This document shows positions 1 through 8,881 of a stretch of DNA of 64,000 nt, in pieces (within the stretch, counting starts at the first letter, position 1; each line of letters opens with the position of its first letter). The stretch is from Acinetobacter populi (lineage in GTDB: Bacteria; Pseudomonadota; Gammaproteobacteria; Pseudomonadales; Moraxellaceae). The stretch is from contig NZ_NEXX01000002.1 of assembly GCF_002174125.1 (NCBI RefSeq), positions 372,001-436,000 of the forward strand, in the 5' to 3' direction. The notes under the pieces are model-generated. The model saw only the letters and a list, made by a program, of their open reading frames with translations. It did not search any database and was not told the origin of the DNA. Both the position numbers and the translations under genes were made by a program.

Positions 1-93
1 ATCATTGATCAAGGCACAAACGCCTGTATTGGGCTGAATCTGGATTAACTGACAAATACGTTGCCAGTCTAAATCTTGTGCAAATTGTGTCAT
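1..93 (-). CDS. nirD: NirD, nitrite reductase small subunit (N-terminal part)
   Basis: Only the first 31 codons lie in the window; the gene runs off the left edge. The visible peptide has the W..IC..I.P.TGVCALI pattern that opens the Rieske-like small subunit of NADH-dependent assimilatory nitrite reductase. The ATG at 91-93 is preceded by a strong GGAGGAGAT ribosome binding site, and the gene begins 22 bases after the nirB stop on the same strand, as expected for a nirBD operon. NirD supports the siroheme enzyme NirB in reducing nitrite to ammonium in the cytoplasm. The rest of the domain cannot be checked here. Confidence 0.8.
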   Translation of the reverse strand, partial: MTQFAQDLDWQRICQLIQIQPNTGVCALIND

Positions 94-115
94 CTCTATA
101 TCTCCTCCAGTTGCC

Positions 116-2665
116 CTAAACGCTCGACACTGCAATGCGTTTTTCGTCCCGTTCCTGTGGTTTTAATGGACGAATTTGTCCACGCTCTTCGGTAAACTGA
201 ATGTGCGGATCGGCTTGCTTCGAGTTAATGAAGGTCTGGAATCTTGCACGTACAGCAGGATCGGTGACCGCGGTTTTCCATTCGTCCTGATAGGTATCAA
301 CAATATGTGCCATACGCTGTTCCAGATCTGCTGCCACCCCTAGGCTGTCCTTGACAATCACATCCTTGAGATAATCCAGTCCGCCTTCCAGATTGTCACG
401 CCAGACACTAGTCCGTTGTAAGCGGTCTGCGGTTTGGATATAGAACATAAAGAAACGGTCGATATAGCGAATTAAAGTTTCGGTATCCAGATCCGAGGCC
501 AGCAATTCGGCATGTCGTGGTTTCATGCCACCATTACCACAGACATAGAGGTTCCAGCCTTTTTCGGTGGCAATAATACCGACATCCTTGCCCTGTGCTT
601 CGGCACATTCACGGGTACAACCCGATACCGCCATTTTTAATTTATGCGGTGAACGCAAGCCTTTGTAACGATTTTCCAGAAAAATTGCCAAACCGACAGA
701 ATCATCTACACCATAGCGACACCACGTACTGCCCACACAGGATTTTACTGTACGCAGCGATTTACCATAGGCATGTCCAGTTTCAAACCCTGCGGCAATC
801 AACTCCTCCCAAATAAATGGTAATTGATGCACCTGTGCACCAAACATATCCACCCGTTGCCCACCAGTAATTTTGGTATATAAACCATATTTTTTGGCAA
901 TCTGCCCGACTGCAATCAAACCATCTGGAGTGACTTCGCCACCTGCCATACGTGGCACTACGGAATAAGAACCATCTTTTTGAATGTTGCCAAGAAAATA
1001 ATCATTACTGTCCTGCAAACCTGCATGATCTTTTTTCAGGACAAAATCATTCCAGCATGATGCCAAAATATTGGCGACAGTCGGTTTACAAATATCACAG
1101 CCCAAACCATGTCCATGTTGTTCAATCAAGGCATCAAAGGATTTGATCTCATGTACACGCACTAGGTGATAAAGTTCCTGACGTGAATATGGGAAATGCT
1201 CACAAAGATGATTATTAACCGCAACACCTTGTCGCTGTAATTCGGATTTCAGCACCTGAGTGACTAAAGGTGTACATCCCCCACAGGCTGTCGCAGCTTT
1301 GGTACATTTTTTCAATGCACCTAAAGAAGTCGAACCACTGGCAATCGCTTCACATAAATCGGCTTTTGATACGTTATTACAGGAACAAATAGTAGCTGAA
1401 TCCGGTAGTAAATCGACACCAGTTCCTCCTGCCTTGACATTGCTGCCACCATATTGCGGAACAATCAAACTATCTGGATGCTCTGGCAAATCCATGCCGT
1501 TTAGCATCATTTGCAAAAGTTCGCTGTATTCTTTGGCATCACCGACCAAAACTGCACCCAGTAGTTTTTTACTTTCCTTGCACACCACAATTTTTTTATA
1601 GACTTGAGTTTGCTCATCATTATAAAAATAACTGATGGCGGTTGGCTGGGTCGCATGTGCATCACCAATTGATGCCACGTCTACACCCATCAGCTTGAGC
1701 TTGGTACTCATATCTGCACCGGTAAATGGTGCAGTATCCTGTTGCAATATATGCTTTGCAGCAACCCGAGCCATATCATAGCCCGGAGCAACTAAGCCAA
1801 AAATTTTGCCTTGCCAGAGAGCACATTCCCCAATGGCATAAATATCGTCATCAGAAGTCTGACAATAATCATTGACCACAATACCGCCACGCTCACCAAT
1901 TGCCAGTTCTGCCTGCCGTGCCAGTTCATCACGCGGACGAATCCCTGCGGAAAATACGATTAAATCGGTTTCTAGTTCGGAACCATCAGCAAAATTCATT
2001 TTTAATTGATGTTCTTTCCCCTGCTCAATCGACTGCGTGGCTTTCTGGGTATGTACCGTTACGCCCAGTTCTTCAATTTTTTGCCGTAAAACTTTTCCAC
2101 CCAAATCATCAATTTGTACCGCCATCAAGCGTGGTGCAAACTCCACCACATGCGTTTGCAAATTCAAATCGGTTAAGGCTTTGGCAGCTTCTAGCCCCAG
2201 CAAACCACCACCGATCACCACACCATTTTTTGCAGTTAAACTGGCTGTACGGATCTGATCCAGATCATCAATGGTACGATAGACAAAACAATTGGCGTGA
2301 TCATTGCCCGAAATTGGTGGTACAAAAGGATAAGAACCGGTTGCCAGAATCAGTTTGTCATACGCCACCTGTTGCCCTGTTTTGGTGGTGACAATTTTTT
2401 CTGCACGATCAATGGCGATCGCTTGGGTATTCAAATGCAAATCTATACCATAAGCCTCGGCAAAATCTTGCCGTGCCAGTGAAAGATCCTTCACGGTTTT
2501 TCCGGAAAAATATTCCGTCAAGTGAACACGATCATAGGCAAGATAGGGTTCTTCGGCAATTAAGGTAATTTCCACCTGATCTTGTACATCACTTTGCACA
2601 TTATCCAGCACAGTTTCGACGAATTTGTGTCCCACCATGCCATGACCAACAATTACTAATTTCAT
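116..2665 (-). CDS. nirB: NirB, nitrite reductase (NADH) large subunit
   Basis: 849 residues, normal for NirB. The N-terminus starts with an FAD-binding GHGMVG motif and is a pyridine nucleotide-disulfide oxidoreductase module up to about residue 300. A BFD-like [2Fe-2S] region follows (CSCNN... and CGGC). The C-terminal half is the nitrite/sulfite reductase part, with the 4Fe-4S/siroheme cysteines in CVGSTWC and SGCTREC. The protein reduces nitrite to ammonium with NADH. I place the start at the ATG at 2665 because GAGGAG sits just upstream; a TTG five codons earlier falls inside that binding site. It lies between the transporter gene and nirD and is probably co-transcribed with both. Confidence 0.96.
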   Translation of the reverse strand: MKLVIVGHGMVGHKFVETVLDNVQSDVQDQVEITLIAEEPYLAYDRVHLTEYFSGKTVKDLSLARQDFAEAYGIDLHLNTQAIAIDRAEKIVTTKTGQQVAYDKLILATGSYPFVPPISGNDHANCFVYRTIDDLDQIRTASLTAKNGVVIGGGLLGLEAAKALTDLNLQTHVVEFAPRLMAVQIDDLGGKVLRQKIEELGVTVHTQKATQSIEQGKEHQLKMNFADGSELETDLIVFSAGIRPRDELARQAELAIGERGGIVVNDYCQTSDDDIYAIGECALWQGKIFGLVAPGYDMARVAAKHILQQDTAPFTGADMSTKLKLMGVDVASIGDAHATQPTAISYFYNDEQTQVYKKIVVCKESKKLLGAVLVGDAKEYSELLQMMLNGMDLPEHPDSLIVPQYGGSNVKAGGTGVDLLPDSATICSCNNVSKADLCEAIASGSTSLGALKKCTKAATACGGCTPLVTQVLKSELQRQGVAVNNHLCEHFPYSRQELYHLVRVHEIKSFDALIEQHGHGLGCDICKPTVANILASCWNDFVLKKDHAGLQDSNDYFLGNIQKDGSYSVVPRMAGGEVTPDGLIAVGQIAKKYGLYTKITGGQRVDMFGAQVHQLPFIWEELIAAGFETGHAYGKSLRTVKSCVGSTWCRYGVDDSVGLAIFLENRYKGLRSPHKLKMAVSGCTRECAEAQGKDVGIIATEKGWNLYVCGNGGMKPRHAELLASDLDTETLIRYIDRFFMFYIQTADRLQRTSVWRDNLEGGLDYLKDVIVKDSLGVAADLEQRMAHIVDTYQDEWKTAVTDPAVRARFQTFINSKQADPHIQFTEERGQIRPLKPQERDEKRIAVSSV

Positions 2666-2692
2666 CTTTAATCTCCTCAAAATATCATCTGG

Positions 2693-4033
2693 CTAGGCGA
2701 TGCTGTTACGATCAGCAATGGCTTGCTCGAAGAGTTGTTGTTCTTTTTGTTTATGTTCTGCAGTAAAGCGGATAAATATGACAGATACACCAGCAATCAA
2801 TACCAAAATACCCAAAGCAAATAAACAGGTTTGGATATCCAACATGCCTTTTAATAAAAAGCCCGCCGCTACCGCACCAACATTACCGCCTGCACCAATA
2901 ATGCCTGCCACACCGCCCAGAGAATCACGATCAATGAATGGCACCAGTGCATAGGTTGCACCACATGCCATATGGGTAAATAGTGCAAAAAATGTCATGG
3001 AAATAATCGCCAGCCAGGCACTATTCATTTGTGAAAACAGAATTAAAAAGATACCTTCGCCCAGAATCATGATGAATAAAACTTTGGTTCGGCCATCAAG
3101 ACCTTTTTTCAGGGCAATCTTGTCAGAGATAATACCGCCCAGTGCCCGGGCAAACAGTGCCAGTAAACCGAAAATCCCAGCGGTAAGGCCTGCTTCTTTT
3201 AATCCAAACTGAAAGTTATTGACGTAGTACATGGCAACGATGTTATGAATAAAAATCTCGATACCAAAACATGCTGCATAGGAAACAAACAATACCCAGA
3301 CTCGATAGTTACTGGCGGCCTGTTTTAAAATAGCCCATCCACCTTTTTTGTCACTACCTGCTGCAATTCCCAGTGCACGAACTTCCTTGAAATTCCCCTG
3401 TGGACAATCCTGAGTAAATTTCCAGTATAAGATACCGACGATGACCATCAAAATGCCTGGAACCAATAGTGCAGCACGCCAGCCCCATGCGGCATCCACA
3501 CCTACCATGATCAGTGCGCCCATGATGAGCGGCATGAGGGCTTGCGTCGCACCGCCCCCTGCATTACCCCAACCTGCGGCAGCGGCATTGGCTGTACCAA
3601 CTACATTTGGCGCAAACATAATACTGGTATGATATTGCGTGATCACAAAACTGGCACCAATTGCACCAATCAACAAGCGGAAGAATAAAAAGGATTCATA
3701 GCTATTGGCAGCAGCCACACCAAATACAGGAATACTACCAATCAGCAATAAGGCCGTATAAGTAATACGAGGACCATATTTATCACATAGAGGCCCGACA
3801 ATCAGACGTACCAGAATGGTAATGGCAACCGCAGCAATATTGATATTGGCGATTTGATCTTTGGTTAGGTTAAATTCGCCTGCAATTACGGGCATTAATG
3901 GCGCACAGGCAAACCATGCAAAAAAACAGACAAAAAAAGCCAACCACGTCATATGAAACGCCCGCATGGCAGGGCTTGAAAAACTAAACAGTTTGATGGA
4001 TGTGGCTTTTTTAGCAGAAATATCAACAGACAT
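2693..4033 (-). CDS. nasA: NarK/NasA-family nitrate/nitrite MFS transporter
   Basis: 446 residues with about 12 membrane segments. It carries the glycine-rich nitrate signature of the NNP family (GWGNAGGGATQ around residue 155) and the MFS loop GPLCDKYGPR. Such carriers import nitrate or exchange it for nitrite at the inner membrane. It is the first gene of a run continuing into nirB (27-base gap) and nirD, so assimilatory uptake is the likely role. AGGAG lies seven bases before the ATG. The leader just upstream holds a sigma-54 type promoter and two ANTAR-type hairpins, which points to control by nitrogen status and by NasT. NasA versus NarK naming is a matter of convention. Confidence 0.9.
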   Translation of the reverse strand: MSVDISAKKATSIKLFSFSSPAMRAFHMTWLAFFVCFFAWFACAPLMPVIAGEFNLTKDQIANINIAAVAITILVRLIVGPLCDKYGPRITYTALLLIGSIPVFGVAAANSYESFLFFRLLIGAIGASFVITQYHTSIMFAPNVVGTANAAAAGWGNAGGGATQALMPLIMGALIMVGVDAAWGWRAALLVPGILMVIVGILYWKFTQDCPQGNFKEVRALGIAAGSDKKGGWAILKQAASNYRVWVLFVSYAACFGIEIFIHNIVAMYYVNNFQFGLKEAGLTAGIFGLLALFARALGGIISDKIALKKGLDGRTKVLFIMILGEGIFLILFSQMNSAWLAIISMTFFALFTHMACGATYALVPFIDRDSLGGVAGIIGAGGNVGAVAAGFLLKGMLDIQTCLFALGILVLIAGVSVIFIRFTAEHKQKEQQLFEQAIADRNSIA

Positions 4034-4100
4034 AATGGTCTTCTCCTGAACTGATCAGTAAATACAGCAAACACACATGTGTGAGCTGCGACATCATCAG

Positions 4101-4152
4101 AACGGGCGCCTTTGACCGTCGATTAAACGTATTGAAGTCATCTTTGACTCAA
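4101..4152 (-). promoter_or_regulatory. Candidate NasT-binding (ANTAR) two-hairpin leader RNA
   Basis: Read on the minus strand, two stem-loops follow each other. P1 (4152 to 4133) has a hexaloop AAAGAU closed by GAGUC/GACUU pairs. P2 (4120 to 4101) has a hexaloop AAAGGC on a seven-position stem with one mismatch. Both loops have A at position 1 and G at position 4, the defining ANTAR-target signature. The hairpins are separated by 12 bases. P1 starts at the position where the sigma-54 promoter at 4163-4178 should initiate. A weak hairpin at 4065-4088 follows, but it lacks a good U-run, so the terminator half of the switch is not clear from sequence. Confidence 0.7.
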
Positions 4153-4162
4153 AATTTTAAAA

Positions 4163-4178
4163 AGCAATTAATATGCCA
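4163..4178 (-). promoter_or_regulatory. Sigma-54 type promoter for transporter-nirBD
   Basis: On the minus strand the sequence reads TGGCAT, five bases, TTGCT, giving the GG-N10-GC spacing required by sigma-54 (RpoN). Only the last base of the -24 element departs from TGGCAC. The predicted start is about twelve bases below the GC, near 4152, exactly where the first leader hairpin begins. Confidence 0.7.
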
Positions 4179-4443
4179 ATCTATTTATAAATATACTTAT
4201 TGATAGAAATACAGTGAAATTTTAGATGATTTACTATATTAAAAAGATTTCTTTATTTTCATTCTGCACAATTGAAGCTCTTTTATGCTCAATATCCACT
4301 TGATATATGCACCATTGTAAGGCTCTATTATTGTCCACCCTTGCACAACCCAAACGCTCAACTGGGCAAATCAATCTAGTTTTTGACAGATGTATATTTT
4401 ATCTACATATCACTTGCCCACACGAAAAGATATGTTGACGTCG

Positions 4444-4459
4444 TGGCACTATACTTGCT
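4444..4459 (+). promoter_or_regulatory. Sigma-54 type promoter for nasTS
   Basis: TGGCAC, five bases, TTGCT on the plus strand is a full match to the -24/-12 consensus with GG-N10-GC spacing. It lies about 40 bases before the nasT start codon. Three TGCAC motifs at 4265, 4308 and 4342 lie where an NtrC-type activator would bind, but they are only half-sites. An alternative sigma-70 reading (TTGACG at 4435, TTAAAT at 4459) is weaker. Confidence 0.68.
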
Positions 4460-4496
4460 TAAATAAATTCGCCAGATCTAAGCATTAAGTTGATGT

Positions 4497-5084
4497 ATGT
4501 TCAAGCTAAAAATTGCTTTAATCGATGATGATCAAGAACGTGCCCATTTTATCAAAACATCACTCATTGAGCATGATTTTGATGTCGTCGCCTGCCTGAC
4601 AATAGATTACGTCAATCTATTTAAACTCGAGCATTTAAATGCCGATATTATCCTGCTGGACATGGACAATCCACACCGTGATATTATTGAAAACTGTGTC
4701 AGTCAATTTAATTTACCTACGGTTTTATTCACCAAAAACAGCCATAAGGACACCATTAAGAGTGCCATTGATGCCGGTGTCACTGCATATATTGTGGATG
4801 GAATAGATCCGGAAAAATTACAAACCATTCTGGAAATTTCAATTGAACAGTTTAGAAAACATAAAAAACTCGAAGATGATCTAAAGGAAACCAAAACCAA
4901 ACTCGCCGATCGCAAAGACATTGAAAAAGCCAAAGTATTATTGATGCAATTGCATGGACTCAGTGAGGATTCTGCCTTTCAGTTACTGCGCAAAAATGCC
5001 ATGAGTCATCGTATGACCATGGGCGAGATGTCCCGTCGCTTGCTTGATGCGCAAGCATTGCTCAATAACCAGTTAAAGGATTAA
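4497..5084 (+). CDS. nasT: NasT, ANTAR-domain antiterminator
   Basis: 195 residues. The first 120 form a response-regulator receiver fold (acidic IDDD near residue 9, ILLDMD with Asp55 at the phosphorylation position). A coiled linker leads to a C-terminal ANTAR RNA-binding domain with the typical A..LLM..HGLSE..AF..LR...M pattern. In known NasST systems NasT binds two-hairpin leaders and prevents termination, and NasS holds it inactive when nitrate is absent. Here nasT precedes nasS by four bases and reads away from the transporter-nirBD operon, whose leader has a matching RNA motif. Confidence 0.92.
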   Translation: MFKLKIALIDDDQERAHFIKTSLIEHDFDVVACLTIDYVNLFKLEHLNADIILLDMDNPHRDIIENCVSQFNLPTVLFTKNSHKDTIKSAIDAGVTAYIVDGIDPEKLQTILEISIEQFRKHKKLEDDLKETKTKLADRKDIEKAKVLLMQLHGLSEDSAFQLLRKNAMSHRMTMGEMSRRLLDAQALLNNQLKD

Positions 5085-5088
5085 AGCC

Positions 5089-6087
5089 ATGCAGCATTTA
5101 GAAAAAACCGAAATTGAACTGGGCTATATTCCGCTACTGGACTGTATTGCAATTCTTTGGGCAAAACATCAGGGTTATTTTGAGCAACAAGGTTTGCAGG
5201 TCAACTTGGTCAAGGAAGTATCCTGGGCAAGTTTACGGGATCGCCTAGCCTTTGGTTTACTGGATGCAGCGCACTGTCTATCAGCCATGCTACCTGCGGC
5301 TTTGGTCGGATCGGATCAGATTGGTATTCCCTTTCAAACCTCAATTATCCTGAGCCGCAACTGCGCCAATATTAGTTTAAGCCAGAAACTTTGTTACGAT
5401 CTCAATATTGCAAAGACTGATACCCCGCAGCAATCTGCCCATAAACTTTTCACCGCAATCGAAAGCGGTCAGTTCATTAGATTAGCGCATGTTTTTCCTT
5501 ATTCGATTCATCATTATTGTTTAAGAGAGTGGTTGGCACTGGCAGATCTCAATGTGGCGCGAGAAATTAAACTGGCCACTTTCCCACCACCTTATATGGT
5601 AGAAGCGATTTCCAATCATAGCATTGATGGTTTTTGTGTCGGTGAACCATGGAATATACAAGGTGAATTACTGGGTGTCAGCCAGATTGTTACTTCTAGT
5701 CAGGATGTCATTCCCAAAGTTGCCGATAAAGTTCTGGCCTTTAGTGCTGAATGGGCACTACAATATCCCAACACCTTAAATGCAATTACAATCGCCATAC
5801 AACGTGCACAAGATGAGCTACAAACATTAACGGATTATGGTGAAGTCTGGCAATTATTAGTCGATTTTAATATTGTACAATTCAATTGTTCTGAAACAGT
5901 TCATACCCAACAGTATCATCAGATTCAAAATATCATTCGCAATTTTATTCAGGACAGTGCCCTTCCCACACAAGACGATTTTGTCTGGCTGATTGAGCAG
6001 ATGCAAAAATGGGATCAACTGCATCAGCCCATCTCCGATGAACAGGCACTTGCCAGACAATGTATTTATCCTATTAGGAATATTTAA
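5089..6087 (+). CDS. nasS: NasS, nitrate-sensing NrtA-like protein
   Basis: 332 residues of the CmpA/NrtA periplasmic-binding fold (LGYIPLLDCIAILWA at the start, GYFEQQGL, and GEPWN near residue 185). There is no signal peptide, so it should be cytoplasmic, which separates the sensor NasS from the transporter subunit NrtA. No ABC permease or ATPase for nitrate lies nearby, which supports the sensor role. Its start codon follows the nasT stop by four bases, indicating translational coupling. NasS is expected to release NasT when it binds nitrate or nitrite. Confidence 0.9.
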   Translation: MQHLEKTEIELGYIPLLDCIAILWAKHQGYFEQQGLQVNLVKEVSWASLRDRLAFGLLDAAHCLSAMLPAALVGSDQIGIPFQTSIILSRNCANISLSQKLCYDLNIAKTDTPQQSAHKLFTAIESGQFIRLAHVFPYSIHHYCLREWLALADLNVAREIKLATFPPPYMVEAISNHSIDGFCVGEPWNIQGELLGVSQIVTSSQDVIPKVADKVLAFSAEWALQYPNTLNAITIAIQRAQDELQTLTDYGEVWQLLVDFNIVQFNCSETVHTQQYHQIQNIIRNFIQDSALPTQDDFVWLIEQMQKWDQLHQPISDEQALARQCIYPIRNI

Positions 6088-6116
6088 TCCCCATCACAAC
6101 ATCGCCCCAAATCATC

Positions 6117-6148
6117 AAAAACCCAGATCAACATGATAGAGATCTGGG
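6117..6148 (-). terminator. Terminator of the OFA-family transporter gene
   Basis: CCCAGATC and GATCTGGG form a perfect eight-base stem around an 11-base loop. On the minus strand it is followed by TTTTTG, so it mainly serves the gene at 6183-7820. It also sits 30 bases past nasS and may stop that transcript as well. Confidence 0.7.
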
Positions 6149-6182
6149 AGATTAATAATCGCTGTTGTGCCTACGATGTTGT

Positions 6183-7820
6183 CTAGAAAAATGCCTGCAC
6201 ACTTAATGCAGTACGATATACACCCCATAATAATGGTACGCCAACAGCCAGCCACGCCAGAACTACCCAGACCGGATTGGTTTTTGCAGCGACTGGTGCC
6301 GAAACCGATTGATCACTGGTTTCTTCTGCTTGCTGCTTTTCCTGCATCAGTTTCTTTTCAACTGCCAACTCTTCTTCCGTCATAAAATATTTGGCATTGA
6401 CAGGTTTTATTAAAAGATTACAGATCAGACCAATCAACAACATGCCGGCGAGAATAAACATGGTCTGGTTATATACCTGACTGGCTGGCAAACCAAGTGC
6501 CAACTGATAATCACGCATATTATTCACCACAACCGGACCAATAATACCAGCAGTGGCCCATGCCGTGAGCAAACGCCCATGGATAGCTCCAACCATTTGC
6601 GTACCAAATAAATCTGCCAGATATGCCGGCACCGTAGCAAAACCACCACCATACATACTCAAAATAATGCACACTGCCGCAACAAAAAATAGTTTATTTC
6701 CTGTTTCGGCAAAAAACGGAATCGTGGCATATAAAATTGCACCCAGTACAAAGAAGATGGTATAGGTATGTTTACGTCCAATCTGGTCAGATAAACTGGC
6801 CCAGACAATACGCCCACCAATATTAAACAGACTAAGCAATGCGGTAAAACCTGCCGCAATCGCAGCAATGGCTTTTAGCTGTCCATCATCCAGTTGGCTA
6901 AAAGTTCTCTGGATACCGATCAAACTGCCAGCAAAAACTTCCTGTAACATCGGTGATGCCATGCCGATCACACCAATTCCAGCAGAAACATTCATACATA
7001 GCACCATCCACACCAGCCAGAATTGTGGAATTCCCCAGATTTTACTAGCATGCACATGGTGCTGAGTAATCAATACATTCTGTTGCTGTGGTTTTGGCTG
7101 CCATCCTGTAGGTTTCCAGCCTGCTGGCGGAATACGATAAGCCAGCGCACCGCCAACCATAAAAATAAAATAGATAAAGGCCATCACCACAAAAGTCTGA
7201 ACCGCACCAACACTACTTGCACTGGAAAAATACGACATCAATTCGACAGCCAGTGGCGAACCAATCATGGCACCACCACCAAAGCCCATAATCGCCATAC
7301 CTGTAGCCAGACCACGTTTATCCGGAAACCATTTAATCAAGGTACTGACAGGTGAAATATAGCCCAGTCCCAGACCAATTCCCCCAATCACACCGGAACC
7401 CAACAGCATAATCCAGAATTGATGCAGATAAATTCCCAATGCAGAGATCAGCATTCCCCCACACCAGCATACAGCACTGAGCAAACCAGCTCTACGTGGT
7501 CCTACTCGTTCCAGCCAGCCACCCCAGATCGCCGCTGAACTGCCCAGCAACACAAAGAACATGGTGTACATCCAGCCCAAGGTTGACACTTTCCAGTCGC
7601 AATGTGCGACAAACAATTGCTGGAAAAATCCGATATCCGGTACACAGGCAATCGATTCACTAATGCCTAAAGCCTTGGATAAGGGTAACCAGAATACCGA
7701 AAAGCCATAAGCCATACCGATACACAAATGAATTGCCAATGCAGCAGGCGGCACCAGCCAGCGGTTAAATCCGGGTTTGGCAATGATGCGCTGTTTTGAT
7801 AAAAAAGCAGGTTGTGACAT
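6183..7820 (-). CDS. OFA-family MFS transporter
   Basis: 545 residues from the ATG at 7820, which has GGGG upstream; a GTG 14 codons earlier is less likely. Twelve membrane segments are visible, with the opening pattern of the oxalate/formate antiporter family (LCIGMAYGFSVFWLPLSKALG region), a long periplasmic insertion near the first segments and the MFS motif SDQIGRK. Family members exchange small carboxylates, but the substrate cannot be read from sequence. The gene is convergent with nasTS and separated from it by a terminator, so a link to nitrate is not indicated. Confidence 0.82.
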   Translation of the reverse strand: MSQPAFLSKQRIIAKPGFNRWLVPPAALAIHLCIGMAYGFSVFWLPLSKALGISESIACVPDIGFFQQLFVAHCDWKVSTLGWMYTMFFVLLGSSAAIWGGWLERVGPRRAGLLSAVCWCGGMLISALGIYLHQFWIMLLGSGVIGGIGLGLGYISPVSTLIKWFPDKRGLATGMAIMGFGGGAMIGSPLAVELMSYFSSASSVGAVQTFVVMAFIYFIFMVGGALAYRIPPAGWKPTGWQPKPQQQNVLITQHHVHASKIWGIPQFWLVWMVLCMNVSAGIGVIGMASPMLQEVFAGSLIGIQRTFSQLDDGQLKAIAAIAAGFTALLSLFNIGGRIVWASLSDQIGRKHTYTIFFVLGAILYATIPFFAETGNKLFFVAAVCIILSMYGGGFATVPAYLADLFGTQMVGAIHGRLLTAWATAGIIGPVVVNNMRDYQLALGLPASQVYNQTMFILAGMLLIGLICNLLIKPVNAKYFMTEEELAVEKKLMQEKQQAEETSDQSVSAPVAAKTNPVWVVLAWLAVGVPLLWGVYRTALSVQAFF

Positions 7821-8109
7821 ACTTGGATTCCCCACAATCTCAATAAGTATGAATTTCGCCACACGATATACGCTGCAAGAATGTTTTTGTCCAGTAAAAA
7901 AGCATTTTTTGTTCTATTTTAGGATAAGCCAGCAATTAAATTAAATCCCTGAAGCAACCAGCTTAATAACGATTAAGAAAGTTTAAACCCAATTTATCGT
8001 ATCGACTAGCAATGGTTCGCTATTGCGCTTTGTCATCATTAATAGCATTCAGCAGAAATTTATAATATGGGTAATAGCATATTCATAGACAACTTGTTAT
8101 CACGCTACC

Positions 8110-8880
8110 CTAATTCGATTTACTTTGCGGCATCACAATATGACGTCGTCCAATCTGAATCTGTTGAAAAGAAATATCATACACTTGTTGTAAAAAAACT
8201 GGATCGCTAACACTTTGCACTAAATCTGGCTGTATTATTTTCTGATTTTTAATAAAGTAAAAATCATCGGCATATAAAAATGCCAAATTCGGATCATGCA
8301 TAATACTGATAATGGTATAACCTTGTTCTGATAGATGTTTGAGTTTTTCCATCAAATACACTTGATAATACACATCCAAATGATTGGTGGGTTCATCCAG
8401 CAAAATCACTTTTGGATTTTGAGTCAGGATACGGGCGATCATTACCAGTTGCCTTTCACCACCAGACAATGTGGTGTAATCACGCTTGGCCAAATGCTCA
8501 ATTTCCAGATTTTTTAGGGCCAGCTCTGCCAGATGATGATCTTCTGCATTGGGCGCAAAACGATTAAATGCAGCTCGCCCAGTAAGTACCACATCCATCA
8601 CTTTAAAATTAAACAGACTTTGATGGGATTGTGCGAGAAATCCCAACTGTTTCGCTCGTGCAATACCCTGATACTGCGTTAATGCCCTACCCGATAATAA
8701 AATTTCACCCTGCTGAATGGGATAAATACCCGCAAGCAAATTAAATAATGTCGATTTACCACTACCATTGCGCCCAAGTAATACAGAAAATCGATGTGCG
8801 GCAAAATCGATATTAATGTCCTGTAAAATGCTTTTTGCGGCATAGGAAAAATTGACATGTTTAACTTGGATAGCAGTCAT
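8110..8880 (-). CDS. FecE/FhuC-type ABC importer ATPase
   Basis: 256 residues with Walker A GRNGSGKST near residue 37, signature LSGGERQLV near residue 140 and Walker B VILLDEPTNHLD. It matches the ATPases of iron-siderophore, heme and cobalamin importers. It follows the permease gene by one base and is the last of a three-gene operon. It should power uptake across the inner membrane of whatever the lipoprotein at 9896-10981 binds. Confidence 0.92.
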   Translation of the reverse strand: MTAIQVKHVNFSYAAKSILQDINIDFAAHRFSVLLGRNGSGKSTLFNLLAGIYPIQQGEILLSGRALTQYQGIARAKQLGFLAQSHQSLFNFKVMDVVLTGRAAFNRFAPNAEDHHLAELALKNLEIEHLAKRDYTTLSGGERQLVMIARILTQNPKVILLDEPTNHLDVYYQVYLMEKLKHLSEQGYTIISIMHDPNLAFLYADDFYFIKNQKIIQPDLVQSVSDPVFLQQVYDISFQQIQIGRRHIVMPQSKSN

Positions 8881-8881
8881 A

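Noticed and set aside
595..2482. Plus-strand open frames opposite nirB
   Set aside because: No ribosome binding sites or recognisable domains; they mirror the nirB reading frame.
4049..4058. ACTGATCAGT in the nitrate transporter leader, resembling the core of the emrAB palindrome
   Set aside because: Only the inner ten bases match and the flanks differ. A ten-base palindrome of this composition can arise by chance.
4435..4464. Sigma-70 promoter TTGACG/TTAAAT before nasT
   Set aside because: Spacing is 18 bases and the -10 is poor, while a full sigma-54 element overlaps the same place and is the better explanation.
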